From a bacterium (GTDB taxonomy: Bacteria > Chloroflexota > Chloroflexia > Chloroflexales > Kallotenuaceae), in contig JADDQE010000202.1 of NCBI GenBank assembly GCA_016781525.1, forward strand, positions 1 to 58,490: 58,490 nucleotides of DNA. The letters run 5' to 3'. The notes under the pieces were generated by a model. It had not been told where the DNA came from. It saw only the letters and a program-made list of their open reading frames with translations, and made no database searches. The position numbers were made by a program, and so were the translations under genes. Below are positions 33,979 through 43,552 of the stretch, one piece after another (position 1 is the stretch's first letter; each line of letters begins with the position of its first letter).

Positions 33979-35394
33979 ATGAAACGTATCGCTTCGCTAA
34001 TCATGTTGGTGGTTGTTCTTGCTGCCACCCTGGCCGCCTGTGGTGCAGCCACGCCCGCCGCCTCACCGGCAGCGTCAACTGGTGCTGGGGCTGCCGATAC
34101 TACTGCGGCGTCACCTTCGCCGTCCGTTGCGGCTACAGAGTCTCTCACGGCCTCGCCCTTGACCGAGGCTTCGCCCTCGACCGCTGCCTCGCCGTCGGCA
34201 ATGGCCACACAAGCGGCTGCTGCAGAGGCTACTCCGGGTGCGGATGCTACCACGACCGTGACGGAGGATTTGCCCAACGTAAGTGGGCTTAATCTCGGCA
34301 CTGTTCGGATTGCCTATCAGGGCCCCCTATCAGGACCGCAGGCGCAGTTCGGTACCACGGGTCTTAACGGTGCACGGCTGGCTGTCGAACAACTTGGCGA
34401 GGAGATGGGCTTCCAGAATATCGAGATTGCCCAGTTTGACGACCAGGCGACTGAGTCGGTTGGCGCCGCCAACGCGAACACTATTGCGGCCGACCAGAGC
34501 ATTGTGTGCGTTGTGGGACACATCAACTCGGGCGTTGCGCTCGCCGCGCTGCCGACCTACCGCGATGCCAATCTCGTGATGGTCTCGCCGGCCAACACGA
34601 ACCCGCGCGTCACCGAAGAGTTTGACGATACTGCCTATCGCCTCGTCGGTCGCGACGATGTGCAAGGCGTGGTCGCAGCGGATTTCGTGCAGAATGAGCT
34701 GAATGCCCAGAACGTGTACGTCCTCCACGACCAGACCGCTTATGGCGAAGGTTTGGCGACAGTCTTCCGCGATGAGATGCAGGAGCGGGGCATCAATGTC
34801 TCGGGCTTTGCGGGCACACAGGAAACTGCGGTCTTCGACGCCGTGCTGACCCCAATTCAGGCGGCCAACCCCGACGTCATTTTCTTCGGTGGTATCTATG
34901 ACCGCGGTGGCCCATTCATCCAGCAGCTGCGCGAGCGCGGCATCGAGGCGAAGGTCATCGGCGGTGACGGTCTCGACGCTCCCGATCTCGCCCAGCTCGG
35001 CGGAGAAGCGGTTGTCGGCACGAACTACGTGACGGTCTCGGGCCCAGCCAGTGCGTATCAACAGGCCGCACAGTTCACGCAAGACTACCAGGCCGCGAAC
35101 AACACGCCCGCCGCATATCCAGCCTTCCAGGGGTATGACTCGACGAAAGCCTGTCTGGTGGCGATCGCCAACGCGGCGACCGAGGCCAACGGCACGCCGA
35201 CCCGCGAGCAGGTGAAGGCGGCAATGGAAGATCTTGAGACGTACCAGGGTGTGACGGGCCAGGTTACCTTCGATGATGAGGGTGATCGCTCGCCGGCGAC
35301 GTACTACGTCTTTGAGGTCAGGTCAGGTGATCCGGCCAACTGGGGCCAGAACGAGGTCGTCGGTTCGATCGAAGCACAGCCGCCGGAAGAATAA
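33979..35394 (+). CDS. Branched-chain amino-acid ABC transporter, substrate-binding lipoprotein
   Basis: A 471-aa lipid-anchored binding protein of the LivJ/LivK class (periplasmic binding protein type 1 fold). Signal with lipobox LAAC (Cys21), an Ala/Ser/Thr/Pro-rich linker of about 70 residues, then the binding domain starting GTVRIAYQGPLSGPQAQFG and containing VVGHINSGVALAALPTYRDANLVMVSPANTNP and AYRLVGRDDVQGVVAADF. It delivers branched-chain amino acids or a similar ligand to LivHM. ATG 33979 follows AAGGAG. It is the first gene of a five-gene operon and has a hairpin after it that may raise its relative expression. Confidence 0.93.
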   Translation: MKRIASLIMLVVVLAATLAACGAATPAASPAASTGAGAADTTAASPSPSVAATESLTASPLTEASPSTAASPSAMATQAAAAEATPGADATTTVTEDLPNVSGLNLGTVRIAYQGPLSGPQAQFGTTGLNGARLAVEQLGEEMGFQNIEIAQFDDQATESVGAANANTIAADQSIVCVVGHINSGVALAALPTYRDANLVMVSPANTNPRVTEEFDDTAYRLVGRDDVQGVVAADFVQNELNAQNVYVLHDQTAYGEGLATVFRDEMQERGINVSGFAGTQETAVFDAVLTPIQAANPDVIFFGGIYDRGGPFIQQLRERGIEAKVIGGDGLDAPDLAQLGGEAVVGTNYVTVSGPASAYQQAAQFTQDYQAANNTPAAYPAFQGYDSTKACLVAIANAATEANGTPTREQVKAAMEDLETYQGVTGQVTFDDEGDRSPATYYVFEVRSGDPANWGQNEVVGSIEAQPPEE

Positions 35395-35411
35395 CTGCTC
35401 CACGCTGATCG

Positions 35412-35443
35412 ACAGGAGGGACGAGCCCAGCTCGCCCTCCTGT
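35412..35443 (+). terminator. Intra-operon stem-loop after the binding-protein gene
   Basis: ACAGGAGGG-A-CGAGC (35412-35426) pairs with GCTCG-CCCTCCTGT (35430-35443), a 14-bp stem with one bulged A and a 3-nt loop. There is no T-run, so partial termination or 3'-end protection is more likely than a full stop. Confidence 0.65.
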
Positions 35444-35513
35444 GCTATCATCGGTTAACGTTATGATGGGTTTCCTTCTCGCTGATCGATTGTACGAAAT
35501 GGATTGAGGGCGT

Positions 35514-36677
35514 ATGGCAGTGAAAGCTCAAGCGCAGCCAATGGTTAGCGACCGATCGTCGTTAGGGACGCTGCGACAAGTGCTGGCCCCAATTGGTCAG
35601 ATCCTGATTTTCGTGATAGGTGGCTCACTGCTGCTTGGCACGATTGTGGTGATGCTAGCGCTAGCCTTGCAAGCGGGCCAAGCGAATTTGTTGAATGGCG
35701 TGGTGTCGGTGCTGCCACTCGTGATTATCGACGGTCTCGTGCTTGGCTTCTTGTATGCGACGATTGCACTAGGATACACTCTAGTGTACGGCGTGTTAGA
35801 GTTCATTAACTTCGCCCACGGCGAGATCTATATGGTTGGCGCATTCGTGGGTGGAGGGCTCGGGATTTGGCTTGCGTCACAAGGGTTGCTGGCGACGATG
35901 CACCCGCTCATCTTCGTGGTGATTGCTGTATTTGTGGCGATGCTGGCTAGTGGGCTGCTAGCGGTGGGCATCGAGCGCTTTGCGTATCGCCCATTACGCG
36001 GCGCACCCCGTTTGGTACCGCTGATCTCGGCAATCGGAGTGTCGCTGGTATTGCAAGATCTGGTACGTTTGATTGCAGGTCCGGCCCGTTTCAATCTGCG
36101 TTATCCGACTCTTAACCTAGGCGGCCGAATTCCGCTCTTCGAGATGTCAACGGCTGCGGGTACGAACTTGCGGGTCTCAATCGATAATCAGTCGCTGATC
36201 TTTATCATTACCTCGCTTTTGATGTTGGTTGCTCTTAATTATCTGATTAACGTCACAAAACTCGGTAAGGCGATTCGTGCCGTAGCACAGGACCGACCCA
36301 CAGCCAGCCTGATGGGCATCAATGTCAACCTTATTATTGCCCTGACGTTTTTTGTTGGTGGCGCGCTGGGTGGTGGAGCAGGCGTTCTCTTCGGGATCAA
36401 ATATAGCACCGTCAATCCATATATCGGCTTTATAGCCGGGCTTAAAGCATTTACCGCCGCAGTCCTAGGCGGCATTGGCAACATTACCGGGGCAATGGTC
36501 GGTGGTATCGTGCTGGGACTGTTGGAAGCTTTTGTCTCAACATATCTCACGCTTTTCACCAATGGACGCTTGAGCGGTCCTGACTATGCCAGCGTAGCGT
36601 CGTTTTTGATTTTGATCGGCATCTTGGTGTTTCGTCCATCTGGTTTGTTGGGCGAGGCAGCAACCCAGAAGGTCTAG
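35514..36677 (+). CDS. livH: Branched-chain amino-acid ABC permease LivH
   Basis: A 387-aa inner-membrane permease. The core follows LivH: IDGLVLGFLYATIALGYTLVYGVLEFINFAHGEIYMVGAFVG, IERFAYRPLRGAPRLVPLISAIGVSLVLQDL, and the EAA-type loop IRAVAQDRPTASLMGINVN that contacts the ATPase. C-terminus VFRPSGLLGE is standard. About 65 extra N-terminal residues with an additional helix precede the core, making it longer than the usual 290-310 aa. It forms the channel with LivM, whose GTG start is ten bases after this stop. Confidence 0.95.
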   Translation: MAVKAQAQPMVSDRSSLGTLRQVLAPIGQILIFVIGGSLLLGTIVVMLALALQAGQANLLNGVVSVLPLVIIDGLVLGFLYATIALGYTLVYGVLEFINFAHGEIYMVGAFVGGGLGIWLASQGLLATMHPLIFVVIAVFVAMLASGLLAVGIERFAYRPLRGAPRLVPLISAIGVSLVLQDLVRLIAGPARFNLRYPTLNLGGRIPLFEMSTAAGTNLRVSIDNQSLIFIITSLLMLVALNYLINVTKLGKAIRAVAQDRPTASLMGINVNLIIALTFFVGGALGGGAGVLFGIKYSTVNPYIGFIAGLKAFTAAVLGGIGNITGAMVGGIVLGLLEAFVSTYLTLFTNGRLSGPDYASVASFLILIGILVFRPSGLLGEAATQKV

Positions 36678-36686
36678 GAGGTAACG

Positions 36687-38057
36687 GTGAGCACACGCCA
36701 ACAAACGCCGGCTCGTGAACGCCTTAGCCTCCGCCAGAGAATTGCGGGTATTGTGGGGCAGGGTTATGCCGCAATGGTCATTGTCATCCTTTATGTGCTC
36801 CTAGCAAGCTTTTGGTTGATAAGTAATCCGTTTTCGACGATCGCCTATTTGGTGTTTCTGTCGTCGCTGCTGGTGATCTATTATTTCCCAATAGCAACGT
36901 GGGCCAAGGTCGCGCTCGGGTTGCTGGTACTCGGCGTGGTAATGCCGTATGTCGGCACGCTCAACCAGGGCTTCCTTGATGTTGTCACGCAAGCGGCGAT
37001 CTTTGTGGCGCTCGCGCTCGGCCTCAATGTCGTGGTCGGCTTCGCCGGTCTGCTCGACCTTGGCTATGTCGCGTTTTTTGCGATTGGGGCGTACTTATGG
37101 GCGATCTTTAGCACACCTCAGGCAGCCAATATCATTCCCAGCTTGGCCCAATCGTTTCCGCTCGCGGGTGGCTGGTTCTTTGTATTTCTGATTCTGGGCG
37201 TTATCGCCGCTGCTATCTTTGGCGTCTTGCTGGGCCTGCCGGTGCTGCGGCTACGAGGCGACTACCTGGCGATTGTGACCCTCGGCTTCGGCGAGGTTAT
37301 CCGGCTGCTGGCGAATAATTTGAACCGGCCAATCAACATCACCGGTGGTGCGCAGGGCATTACCAATATTGGGCAGCCGCCGCTTTTCTTTGCCCCCGTT
37401 CTGGATACCCTCAACATTAACACAAGTGCGGGCGCGACCTACCGAATGTATTTTTACGTGATGGCACTGCTCATCGTGTTGATCACGATCATGGTAGCAC
37501 GCCGGCTTAACGACTCGCGCGTTGGACGCGCTTGGACAGCTATTCGCGAGGACGAGACGGCGGCAATCGCGATGGGCGTGCCGTTGGTGCGGATGAAGCT
37601 GTTGGCATTCGCTGCAGGAGCAACCTTTGCCGGTGCCATGGGCGTGTTGTACGCCGCCAAGCTGCGCTTTATCAGCCCGCCAACCTTTGACGTGGTACAG
37701 TCGATCTCTATTTTGGCGATGGTGATCCTAGGGGGGATGGGCAGTATTCCAGGTGCCGTGCTTGGTGCAGCCTTGATTACATTGCTTAATCTTAGAATTC
37801 TGCCGGACTTTGCCAATCAGCTGGTAATCTGGCGGCGGGCAGGACTGCCTATTCCGGAAGGCTTCGATCCGGTTCAGTACCAACGGTTGTTTTTTGGCCT
37901 CGTGCTGATTTTCATGACAATCTTCAGACCGGAGGGGCTGCTGCCTGAACGCCGACGCCGAGCCGAGCTTCACGACGACGAGGAGCAAGGCTCGGATGAG
38001 GGCTTAGTGCAAGATGACCAGAACCTGGTGCATCCGGATGTCGGCCTGAAGTCCTGA
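36687..38057 (+). CDS. livM: Branched-chain amino-acid ABC permease LivM
   Basis: A 456-aa permease partner of LivH. Family marks: AIFVALALGLNVVVGFAGLLDLGYVAFFAIGAYLWA, LRGDYLAIVTLGFGEVIRLLANNL, the coupling loop SRVGRAWTAIREDETAAIAMGV and the end IFRPEGLLPERRR. An acidic soluble tail of about 30 residues follows. GTG start 36687 with TAGGAGGT upstream. Gene order H-M-G-F is the classic one. Confidence 0.95.
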   Translation: MSTRQQTPARERLSLRQRIAGIVGQGYAAMVIVILYVLLASFWLISNPFSTIAYLVFLSSLLVIYYFPIATWAKVALGLLVLGVVMPYVGTLNQGFLDVVTQAAIFVALALGLNVVVGFAGLLDLGYVAFFAIGAYLWAIFSTPQAANIIPSLAQSFPLAGGWFFVFLILGVIAAAIFGVLLGLPVLRLRGDYLAIVTLGFGEVIRLLANNLNRPINITGGAQGITNIGQPPLFFAPVLDTLNINTSAGATYRMYFYVMALLIVLITIMVARRLNDSRVGRAWTAIREDETAAIAMGVPLVRMKLLAFAAGATFAGAMGVLYAAKLRFISPPTFDVVQSISILAMVILGGMGSIPGAVLGAALITLLNLRILPDFANQLVIWRRAGLPIPEGFDPVQYQRLFFGLVLIFMTIFRPEGLLPERRRRAELHDDEEQGSDEGLVQDDQNLVHPDVGLKS

Positions 38058-38130
38058 CGGCACAATAACCCCCTTGAGGGATGTGCCGCTCCGTGCAGTG
38101 GCTGGTTGTTCCTTAAGTAAGGATTACACC

Positions 38131-38979
38131 GTGGCATTATTTGAAGCCCGCGATGTCAAAAAACTGTTCGGTGGGCTCGTGGCCGTCAACGAGGTGTCCC
38201 TAAGCGTTAACGAGCGCAGCATCGTCAGCGTGATCGGCCCGAATGGCGCTGGTAAGACGACCTTCTTCAACATTGTCACTGGCATCTACAAGCCCGATGG
38301 TGGCACGATTACGCTCGACGGCCAGTCGTTGGTCGGCCTGCGGCCGGACCAAATTGCCGCCCGTGGCATTACCCGGACCTTTCAGAATATTCGGCTGTTC
38401 GGGAATATGACCGTGCTGGAAAACGTGCTGGTCGGGATGCATACGCGGCTGCATTCAAATGTTTGGCAAATTGTGCTGCGCAGTGTTTCGTTCAAGCAAG
38501 AAGAGCGCAAAGCCGTCGATCGCGCGCGCCAGCTGCTTGATTTCGTGGGCCTGCGGCGCAGGGCCGACGACCTGGCACGTAGCCTGGCATATGGTGAGCA
38601 GCGCAGGCTGGAGATTGGACGCGCGCTTGCGTCCGATCCCAAGCTCATTTTGCTGGATGAGCCGGCTGCGGGCATGAATCCGCAAGAGACCGAAGACGCT
38701 ACCGATCTGATCCGTCGCCTGCGCGATGACCTAGGGATTACCGTGATCTTAATCGAGCATGACATGGGACTGGTCATGGAAATCTCGGAGCATATTGCGG
38801 TGCTCGACTATGGTCGAAAGATCGCCGAGGGCACGCCGGCGGAGATACGGCATAACCCGCGCGTGATCGAAGCATATCTTGGCCAGGGTGCGGCGGCGAG
38901 TCTCGACCATGCGCCGGACAACGTCCCGCATCCACCGGAGGGAGTCGAGCAAGGACCGGCTACCCCGCCGGGGGTGTGA
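38131..38979 (+). CDS. livG: Branched-chain amino-acid ABC ATPase LivG
   Basis: A 282-aa ABC ATPase. Walker A GPNGAGKTT, Q-loop TRTFQNIRLF, signature LAYGEQRRLEIGRAL, Walker B LILLDEPAAGMNPQE and H-loop IEHDM are all intact; LAYGEQ and the long helical insert after TVLENV are specific to LivG. A short Pro-rich tail follows. The GTG at 38131 is chosen over an earlier frame opening because AAGGA lies 8 nt upstream and family similarity begins there. Confidence 0.95.
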   Translation: MALFEARDVKKLFGGLVAVNEVSLSVNERSIVSVIGPNGAGKTTFFNIVTGIYKPDGGTITLDGQSLVGLRPDQIAARGITRTFQNIRLFGNMTVLENVLVGMHTRLHSNVWQIVLRSVSFKQEERKAVDRARQLLDFVGLRRRADDLARSLAYGEQRRLEIGRALASDPKLILLDEPAAGMNPQETEDATDLIRRLRDDLGITVILIEHDMGLVMEISEHIAVLDYGRKIAEGTPAEIRHNPRVIEAYLGQGAAASLDHAPDNVPHPPEGVEQGPATPPGV

Positions 38980-39075
38980 TCAGCGCTAGCTTATCGGGGG
39001 CCGGACGCCGTTGCTGCTCGCTCGTGAGCTTCGTAAAGGCTCTTCAAGGCAAGCAGGAATCGAGAGGAATTCAGT

Positions 39076-39792
39076 ATGGCACTGCTTGAGTTGCAGAACG
39101 TTCATACCTTCTACGGGAATATACATGCGCTTAAGGGAATCTCGCTCGCCGTTAACGAGGGCGAGATTGTTACCCTGATTGGCTCGAACGGCGCCGGTAA
39201 ATCGACGACCTTGCGCACGATCTCTGGGCTGCTCAGCCCACGTCAAGGCCAGGTACTGCTCAACGAGAAGCGCATTGATACCTTGCCCTCGCACGAAATT
39301 GTCAAGCTCGGCATCTCCCAGTCGCCGGAAGGCCGCCGCATCTTCCCGCGGCTTACGGTGCTTGAAAACCTGGAGATGGGCGCGTACATTCACTCCCGCC
39401 GGGATCCCCAATATCGGGCTGATCTCGAGCGGGTGCTAGATCTCTTTCCTCGGCTCAGAGAACGAGTCAGCCAGAAGGGCGGGACGCTCTCGGGTGGTGA
39501 GCAGCAGATGTTGGCAATTGGCCGTGCGCTCATGTCGCGGCCCCGTATTCTGCTGCTCGACGAGCCGAGCATGGGTTTGGCGCCGATCCTGGTCGATCAA
39601 ATCTTCAGGATTGTGCAGGATATCAACAAGCAGGGCACGACAATTCTGTTGGTGGAGCAAAACGCGCTGATGGCACTTGGCGTGGCACATCGCGGCTATG
39701 TGCTTCAAACGGGACAGATTTTGCTTTCCGACTCGGCAAAGAGCTTGAGTCAAAACGAGATGGTGCAAAAGGCCTATCTTGGCATGGACTAG
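39076..39792 (+). CDS. livF: Branched-chain amino-acid ABC ATPase LivF
   Basis: A 238-aa ABC ATPase pairing with LivG. Walker A GSNGAGKST, Q-loop ISQSPEGRRIFPRLTVLENLEMGAY, signature LSGGEQQMLAIGRAL, Walker B LLLDEPSMGLAP, H-loop VEQNA. The PEGRRIFP segment identifies LivF. ATG 39076 follows GAGGAA. It closes the operon and is followed by a terminator-like hairpin. Confidence 0.96.
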   Translation: MALLELQNVHTFYGNIHALKGISLAVNEGEIVTLIGSNGAGKSTTLRTISGLLSPRQGQVLLNEKRIDTLPSHEIVKLGISQSPEGRRIFPRLTVLENLEMGAYIHSRRDPQYRADLERVLDLFPRLRERVSQKGGTLSGGEQQMLAIGRALMSRPRILLLDEPSMGLAPILVDQIFRIVQDINKQGTTILLVEQNALMALGVAHRGYVLQTGQILLSDSAKSLSQNEMVQKAYLGMD

Positions 39793-39821
39793 CCCGCTCT
39801 GCCGAACGTGGCCTAGTCAAC

Positions 39822-39856
39822 AGTGCGGCGCTGACATCAGTCGGCGCCGCTCTTTG
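39822..39856 (+). terminator. Terminator of the liv operon
   Basis: AGTGCGGCGC (39822-39831) pairs with GCGCCGCTCT (39844-39853) with one T-T mismatch, and an inner CTGA/TCAG closes the loop; followed by TTG. Confidence 0.65.
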
Positions 39857-39980
39857 AATCTGCCTTGCACTGTACGCTGGTTGGGCCGCGTTCTTTCATG
39901 GCTTGATCAGGCAGTCATGGAGCGACTGCCCGCACAGGCCAGCCTTCAGGTGGACACTCCCTGCTGCTCGGACCCGTGAC

Positions 39981-41564
39981 CTATGACGGCTCCATAAACC
40001 GGTGCACATTCTCAGGTGGTAGGGGTCGGCTGAGCAGATATCCCTGAATCTCGTCGCAGCCATGCCGGTGTAGTACAGCCCGCTGTTCCACCGTCTCGAC
40101 GCCTTCGGCGATCGTCGTCATCCGCAGCTGGTGGGCCAGGGAGATAATTGCGGTTGCGATCGCTGCAGCCGCGGTATCGTCGTTAATCTCCTGAATAAAG
40201 GAACGGTCGATTTTGATGCTTGTCAGCGGCAGACGCTTAAGATAGGCCAGCGAGGAGTAGCCAGTGCCGAAGTCATCCAAGGACAGGCGCACTCCGAGCT
40301 GTGCGAGCTGGTCTAGCGTGGTACCCGTGGTAGCTCCCCGATCCATGAGAGCACTTTCGGTAACCTCTAGCTCGAGGTAATCTGGGCTGAGACCCACTGC
40401 TTGCAAGCTCCCGACAACAGTCGCATAAAGATCGCCATAGTTAAACTGTTGAGCAGAAATATTGACGGCGACCGGCACGATCCGCAGTCCAGCTAACTGC
40501 CACGCACGATTTTGCGCACACGCCGCGTGTAGTACCCAGGCGCCAAGCGGCACAATGAGTCCGGTCTCCTCCGCGATCGGAATAAATTCTGCCGGCGAGA
40601 TTAGCCCGCGCTTGGGATGCTCCCAGCGGACCAACGCTTCCATGCGGGTTAGGGCACCCGTGACCGTATCAAAGATTGGCTGGTAGTGCAGCCGTAGCTC
40701 GTTCTCGTTGATTGCCCGCCGCAGCTTAGCCTCGAGCCATAGGCGGGCCTGGGCCTGGCTATACATCGCCTGATCAAACAACTCCGTTCGTGCCTTGCCG
40801 CCGGTCTTAGCCCGGTACATTGCAATATCGGCATCGCGCAGTAGGTCGGCTGCTTGGGTATAACTTGGACTACCCCACACAATACCGATGCTGACGGTGG
40901 TCACAACTCCGTGTCCGGCAAGCTCAAGCGGCTCCGCCATTGCCGCTTGGATTCTTTGTGCGAGCTGTAATGCATCCGGTGCATCGCGGAGATCGGTTGC
41001 AAAAATGACGAACTCGTCACCGGCTAAACGGGCGACCATGTCCATCGACCGGACACATGTGCGTAGCCGGCGGGCTGTCTCCATGAGCAGCTTGTCACCG
41101 ACGGCATGGCCCAGACTGTCATTGATCGCCTTGAAACGATCAAGGTCCAGGAAAAGCACAGGATAGTACGTTGGGTAGCGCTGTGCACGATCCAGAACAT
41201 GCTGGATCCGATCCATCAAGAGTGTGCGGTTCGGTAACTGCGTGAGCGCGTCAAAAAGCGCAGCCTCGCGCAGCTGGGCCTCGACATGTTGTCGGGCCGC
41301 CGCTTCTGCATCGCGCTCAATCTGCGTTGCAATGATGCGTGCCAGCACGACCAACAGCTCAGCTTGCGGCTCGGAAAGCTCATGGGGCTCAGGATCGACG
41401 GCGCACAATGTTCCAAATACATGTCCGTCACTACGCAGGATCGGGACACCAAGGAAGCAGGCGACATTGGGGTTCGCCGCGAGTGCTGGATGGTCGGCCA
41501 CGCGTGGGTCCGTGGCGGTATTCGATAGGATCAGGGGTCTAGGCTCGACCGAGCCACAAATCAC
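39981..41564 (-). CDS. GGDEF-EAL protein, downstream part of a TGA-interrupted gene
   Basis: This 527-aa reading continues, in the same frame, a GAF domain that begins at 41843 and is cut by TGA at 41568-41570. From GTG 41564 it contains the second half of the GAF domain (to about residue 85), a GGDEF domain (about 105-265, motif RLAGDEF with Ala for the first Gly, plus [17 protein letters not shown]), and an EAL domain (about 280-520; [40 protein letters not shown]). It would make or break cyclic di-GMP in the cytosol. If translation restarts at 41564 the GAF domain is incomplete; no ribosome site is seen there. Confidence 0.85.
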   Translation of the reverse strand: MICGSVEPRPLILSNTATDPRVADHPALAANPNVACFLGVPILRSDGHVFGTLCAVDPEPHELSEPQAELLVVLARIIATQIERDAEAAARQHVEAQLREAALFDALTQLPNRTLLMDRIQHVLDRAQRYPTYYPVLFLDLDRFKAINDSLGHAVGDKLLMETARRLRTCVRSMDMVARLAGDEFVIFATDLRDAPDALQLAQRIQAAMAEPLELAGHGVVTTVSIGIVWGSPSYTQAADLLRDADIAMYRAKTGGKARTELFDQAMYSQAQARLWLEAKLRRAINENELRLHYQPIFDTVTGALTRMEALVRWEHPKRGLISPAEFIPIAEETGLIVPLGAWVLHAACAQNRAWQLAGLRIVPVAVNISAQQFNYGDLYATVVGSLQAVGLSPDYLELEVTESALMDRGATTGTTLDQLAQLGVRLSLDDFGTGYSSLAYLKRLPLTSIKIDRSFIQEINDDTAAAAIATAIISLAHQLRMTTIAEGVETVEQRAVLHRHGCDEIQGYLLSRPLPPENVHRFMEPS

Positions 41565-41567
41565 ACT

Positions 41568-41843
41568 TCAAAAGGTTTGGTGGAGGGTCAGATCGATGGG
41601 GCTAGGAACATCACTGCCGCCTGCGCGATTATATGCGGCTGTAACCGTATTCTGGTTTTGCTCTTGGTTTATCCGGGTGATGAAGCTTGTACGCAAGCCC
41701 AGGTAATCGACGATCAGTTCCAGAATAGCTTGGACCACGTCATCCGTCGAGGTGAAGCTCCGCAACGATAGTGTCGATAGTCCGGCAAGGTAGCGGCCCC
41801 CGTTTCCGCCGTCTGGGGACATGAATCGGTCGCGTTCCCACAT
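41568..41843 (-). pseudogene. N-terminal GAF half of the interrupted GGDEF-EAL gene
   Basis: 91 codons from ATG 41843 (AAAGGA about 11 nt upstream) encode the first half of a GAF sensor domain: AGLSTLSLRSFTSTDDVVQAILELIVDYLG and so on to LTLHQTF, then TGA. In related GAF domains the residue after this TF is usually Cys. The next codons (Ser, Val, Ile, Cys, Gly) continue the domain perfectly without a frame change. It is therefore the true start of the gene downstream, broken by one nonsense codon or read through. Confidence 0.85.
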
Positions 41844-42266
41844 CGCCTACATTATCCTTTCCGCCACGTATGCCTCCAATATAGGGGCCCACACGTGTCC
41901 CGCTCATCGCAATCGCTCATGCTCAATGATTGCGGCAGGTCATACGATAGCATGTCGTAGTAGTACTTAAGGGGGGAGATTCAGGAGAGAAACGGGGAGG
42001 TTTGTCGGATTTGCGGATCGGCCGGGCAGCGGGCCTCATCGTGAATGATCCTTCGGACGATAGGATTGATATGATACCAATGAGGGTAAAAGAGCGGAAT
42101 GGCCCCCGGTGCACTATTCCGCTATAGTCCGTTCGGGCAAATGATGGTTAGCTGTGCCTGCCAAAGAGCTGTGCCCGCAAAACCTTCCGGTATCCGCAGC
42201 ATACGCCTCCGACACGGCTATTTTTGTCGATCCTGCGCCGTTACCGCCGTCGTGCGGGAGCTCATC
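41844..42266. other. Intergenic region with inverted repeat and dispersed repeat copy
   Basis: 423 bp without a gene. It contains an 8-bp inverted repeat AGCGGAAT/ATTCCGCT (42093-42123) and copy A of a dispersed 43-bp repeat (42201-42243). Confidence 0.5.
42201..42243 (+). repeat. Dispersed 43-bp repeat, copy A
   Basis: Begins CATACGC, contains CGGCTATTTTTG and CGATCC, ends GTT. 33 of 43 positions match copy B at 43510-43552 without gaps. Confidence 0.75.
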
Positions 42267-42650
42267 CTAGCGTACACTCAGCATCTGTTGCAAAATCGCG
42301 TTGTGGGCAAAATGCGCCTTGTCGGCGCCACGAAACTCGAAATCATAGCTGCCACCGCTAAACGTTACCGTTACCTTACTGCTACTGAAGAAACCGCGGC
42401 CGCTAAACAGGCCCGACTCATCTTCGGCGGCAATTGATGTAATGCGGCTGTATGGGATGGACACGACAGCCTTGTTTTTACGCATGAATGCCTGATCGTA
42501 CACAATTAGCCGCGCATTGGTAATACCAATGAAACCGGTTCCGCCGCCTTTCATATCAAGGACCGCGATAATTTGTTCCCCTGGTAAGCATCCCGAGGCA
42601 ATTTTTTCGTACTGGTCCTTTTTGTCATACATGGGTGCTTCCTGTTGCAT
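42267..42650 (-). CDS. Bacterial PH-domain-like protein
   Basis: A 127-aa soluble protein. After a short acidic N-terminus, the sequence LPGEQIIAVLDMKGGGTGFIGITNARLIVYDQAFMRKNKAVVSIPYSRITSIAAED, a SS-KVTVTFSGGSYDFEFRGADKAHFAHNAILQQML end helix, follows the bacterial pleckstrin-homology (YokE/bPH-like) pattern: beta-barrel strands closed by one helix. Function in this family is mostly unknown; membrane or protein binding is plausible. ATG 42650 is fixed by AAGGAGG upstream on the minus strand. Confidence 0.8.
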   Translation of the reverse strand: MQQEAPMYDKKDQYEKIASGCLPGEQIIAVLDMKGGGTGFIGITNARLIVYDQAFMRKNKAVVSIPYSRITSIAAEDESGLFSGRGFFSSSKVTVTFSGGSYDFEFRGADKAHFAHNAILQQMLSVR

Positions 42651-42953
42651 CGCTGCCTCCTTGCTTGGTGGATTGCCATTGTAGCAACGCGGTGCAACTG
42701 CGATAAGGCATGACGCGCGATACCTCTCCCGACAGCAACTTGTGTTCTCAACAGGTGGCCGCCCGCTGGAACCGGCCCAGCGGCCGCCGTTGCGGTGTGC
42801 TCTGACGCACATTGTTGGCACCATACAACCGTGTGCGTATGGTAGATGTGGACCAAAGTTCCGGTACCGGCGTGACTTTCGCTGCATCCGATCGTGACTG
42901 CAGAGGGCTACAGTAACGATATGTACTGAAGCAAAAACACCGGGAGCACCGCC
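42651..42953. other. Divergent intergenic region
   Basis: 303 bp between the PH-domain gene and the small 42954 gene. I see no gene, RNA or strong repeat in it. Confidence 0.4.
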
Positions 42954-43154
42954 ATGAACATATATTTCGCCACCCGCGAAGCGGAAGAGCGCCGCATTAC
43001 GCTACTCCGTAGGGCAGAGGAAGAGCAGGAGCTAGACGCGCTGCGAACAGCACAGCCGGATCGATTCATTCTCACGCCCACCCTGATCGAGCGATTGGGC
43101 GCCAGACTACAGCACCTTGTGCGTCGAACCAAACCGGTAGTGCAATTCCGTTAA
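42954..43154 (+). CDS. Small charged protein
   Basis: A 66-aa protein rich in Arg and Glu (ATREAEERRITLLRRAEEEQELDAL), predicted helical, with no known family. GGGAG lies 8 nt before ATG 42954, and a strong terminator follows 70 bp after its stop, which supports expression. Confidence 0.5.
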   Translation: MNIYFATREAEERRITLLRRAEEEQELDALRTAQPDRFILTPTLIERLGARLQHLVRRTKPVVQFR

Positions 43155-43223
43155 AGGTTCACCGTAACGGATGAGCCAATCATAGACGCGTCGGTATCGC
43201 AGACATACATCTTGCCGCGAGCA

Positions 43224-43262
43224 GCGCCGGTCGTGAGCAAATGACGACCGGCGCCTATTTTT
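43224..43262 (+). terminator. Rho-independent terminator
   Basis: Perfect 11-bp arms GCGCCGGTCGT (43224-43234) and ACGACCGGCGC (43244-43254), 9-nt loop, then CTATTTTT. Confidence 0.92.
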
Positions 43263-43509
43263 AGCAGGGACGGACGATGCCAGCCGCGTCTTGGTCGCGG
43301 TGATCGCGCCACGATCTGCGAGTGTCCATCCCTGCCAGTTGCGACTCGGTGAGCTTCGCGGGCACGTCGCCCGCCTCACGTTTTCAAAACATTGCCTGCA
43401 GCCACATAGCTGTTCCCCGCTTCGCTTTATACTCGTCATTGCCTCACCCTACAGGCGGCCTCGCATACGCGAACCGAAGTGATGCTCGTTGATGTGTGTT
43501 TGCGCGCAT

Positions 43510-43552
43510 CATACGCTTGTCAGGCGGCTATTTTTGCCGATCCAGCACAGTT
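43510..43552 (+). repeat. Dispersed 43-bp repeat, copy B
   Basis: Second copy of the element at 42201-42243, with the identical central CGGCTATTTTTG. It lies 30 bp before the start of the 968-aa glycosyltransferase. Confidence 0.75.

Noticed and set aside
34330-35082. Minus-strand open frame inside the binding-protein gene
   Set aside because: Shadow frame; the plus-strand lipoprotein has clear family motifs.
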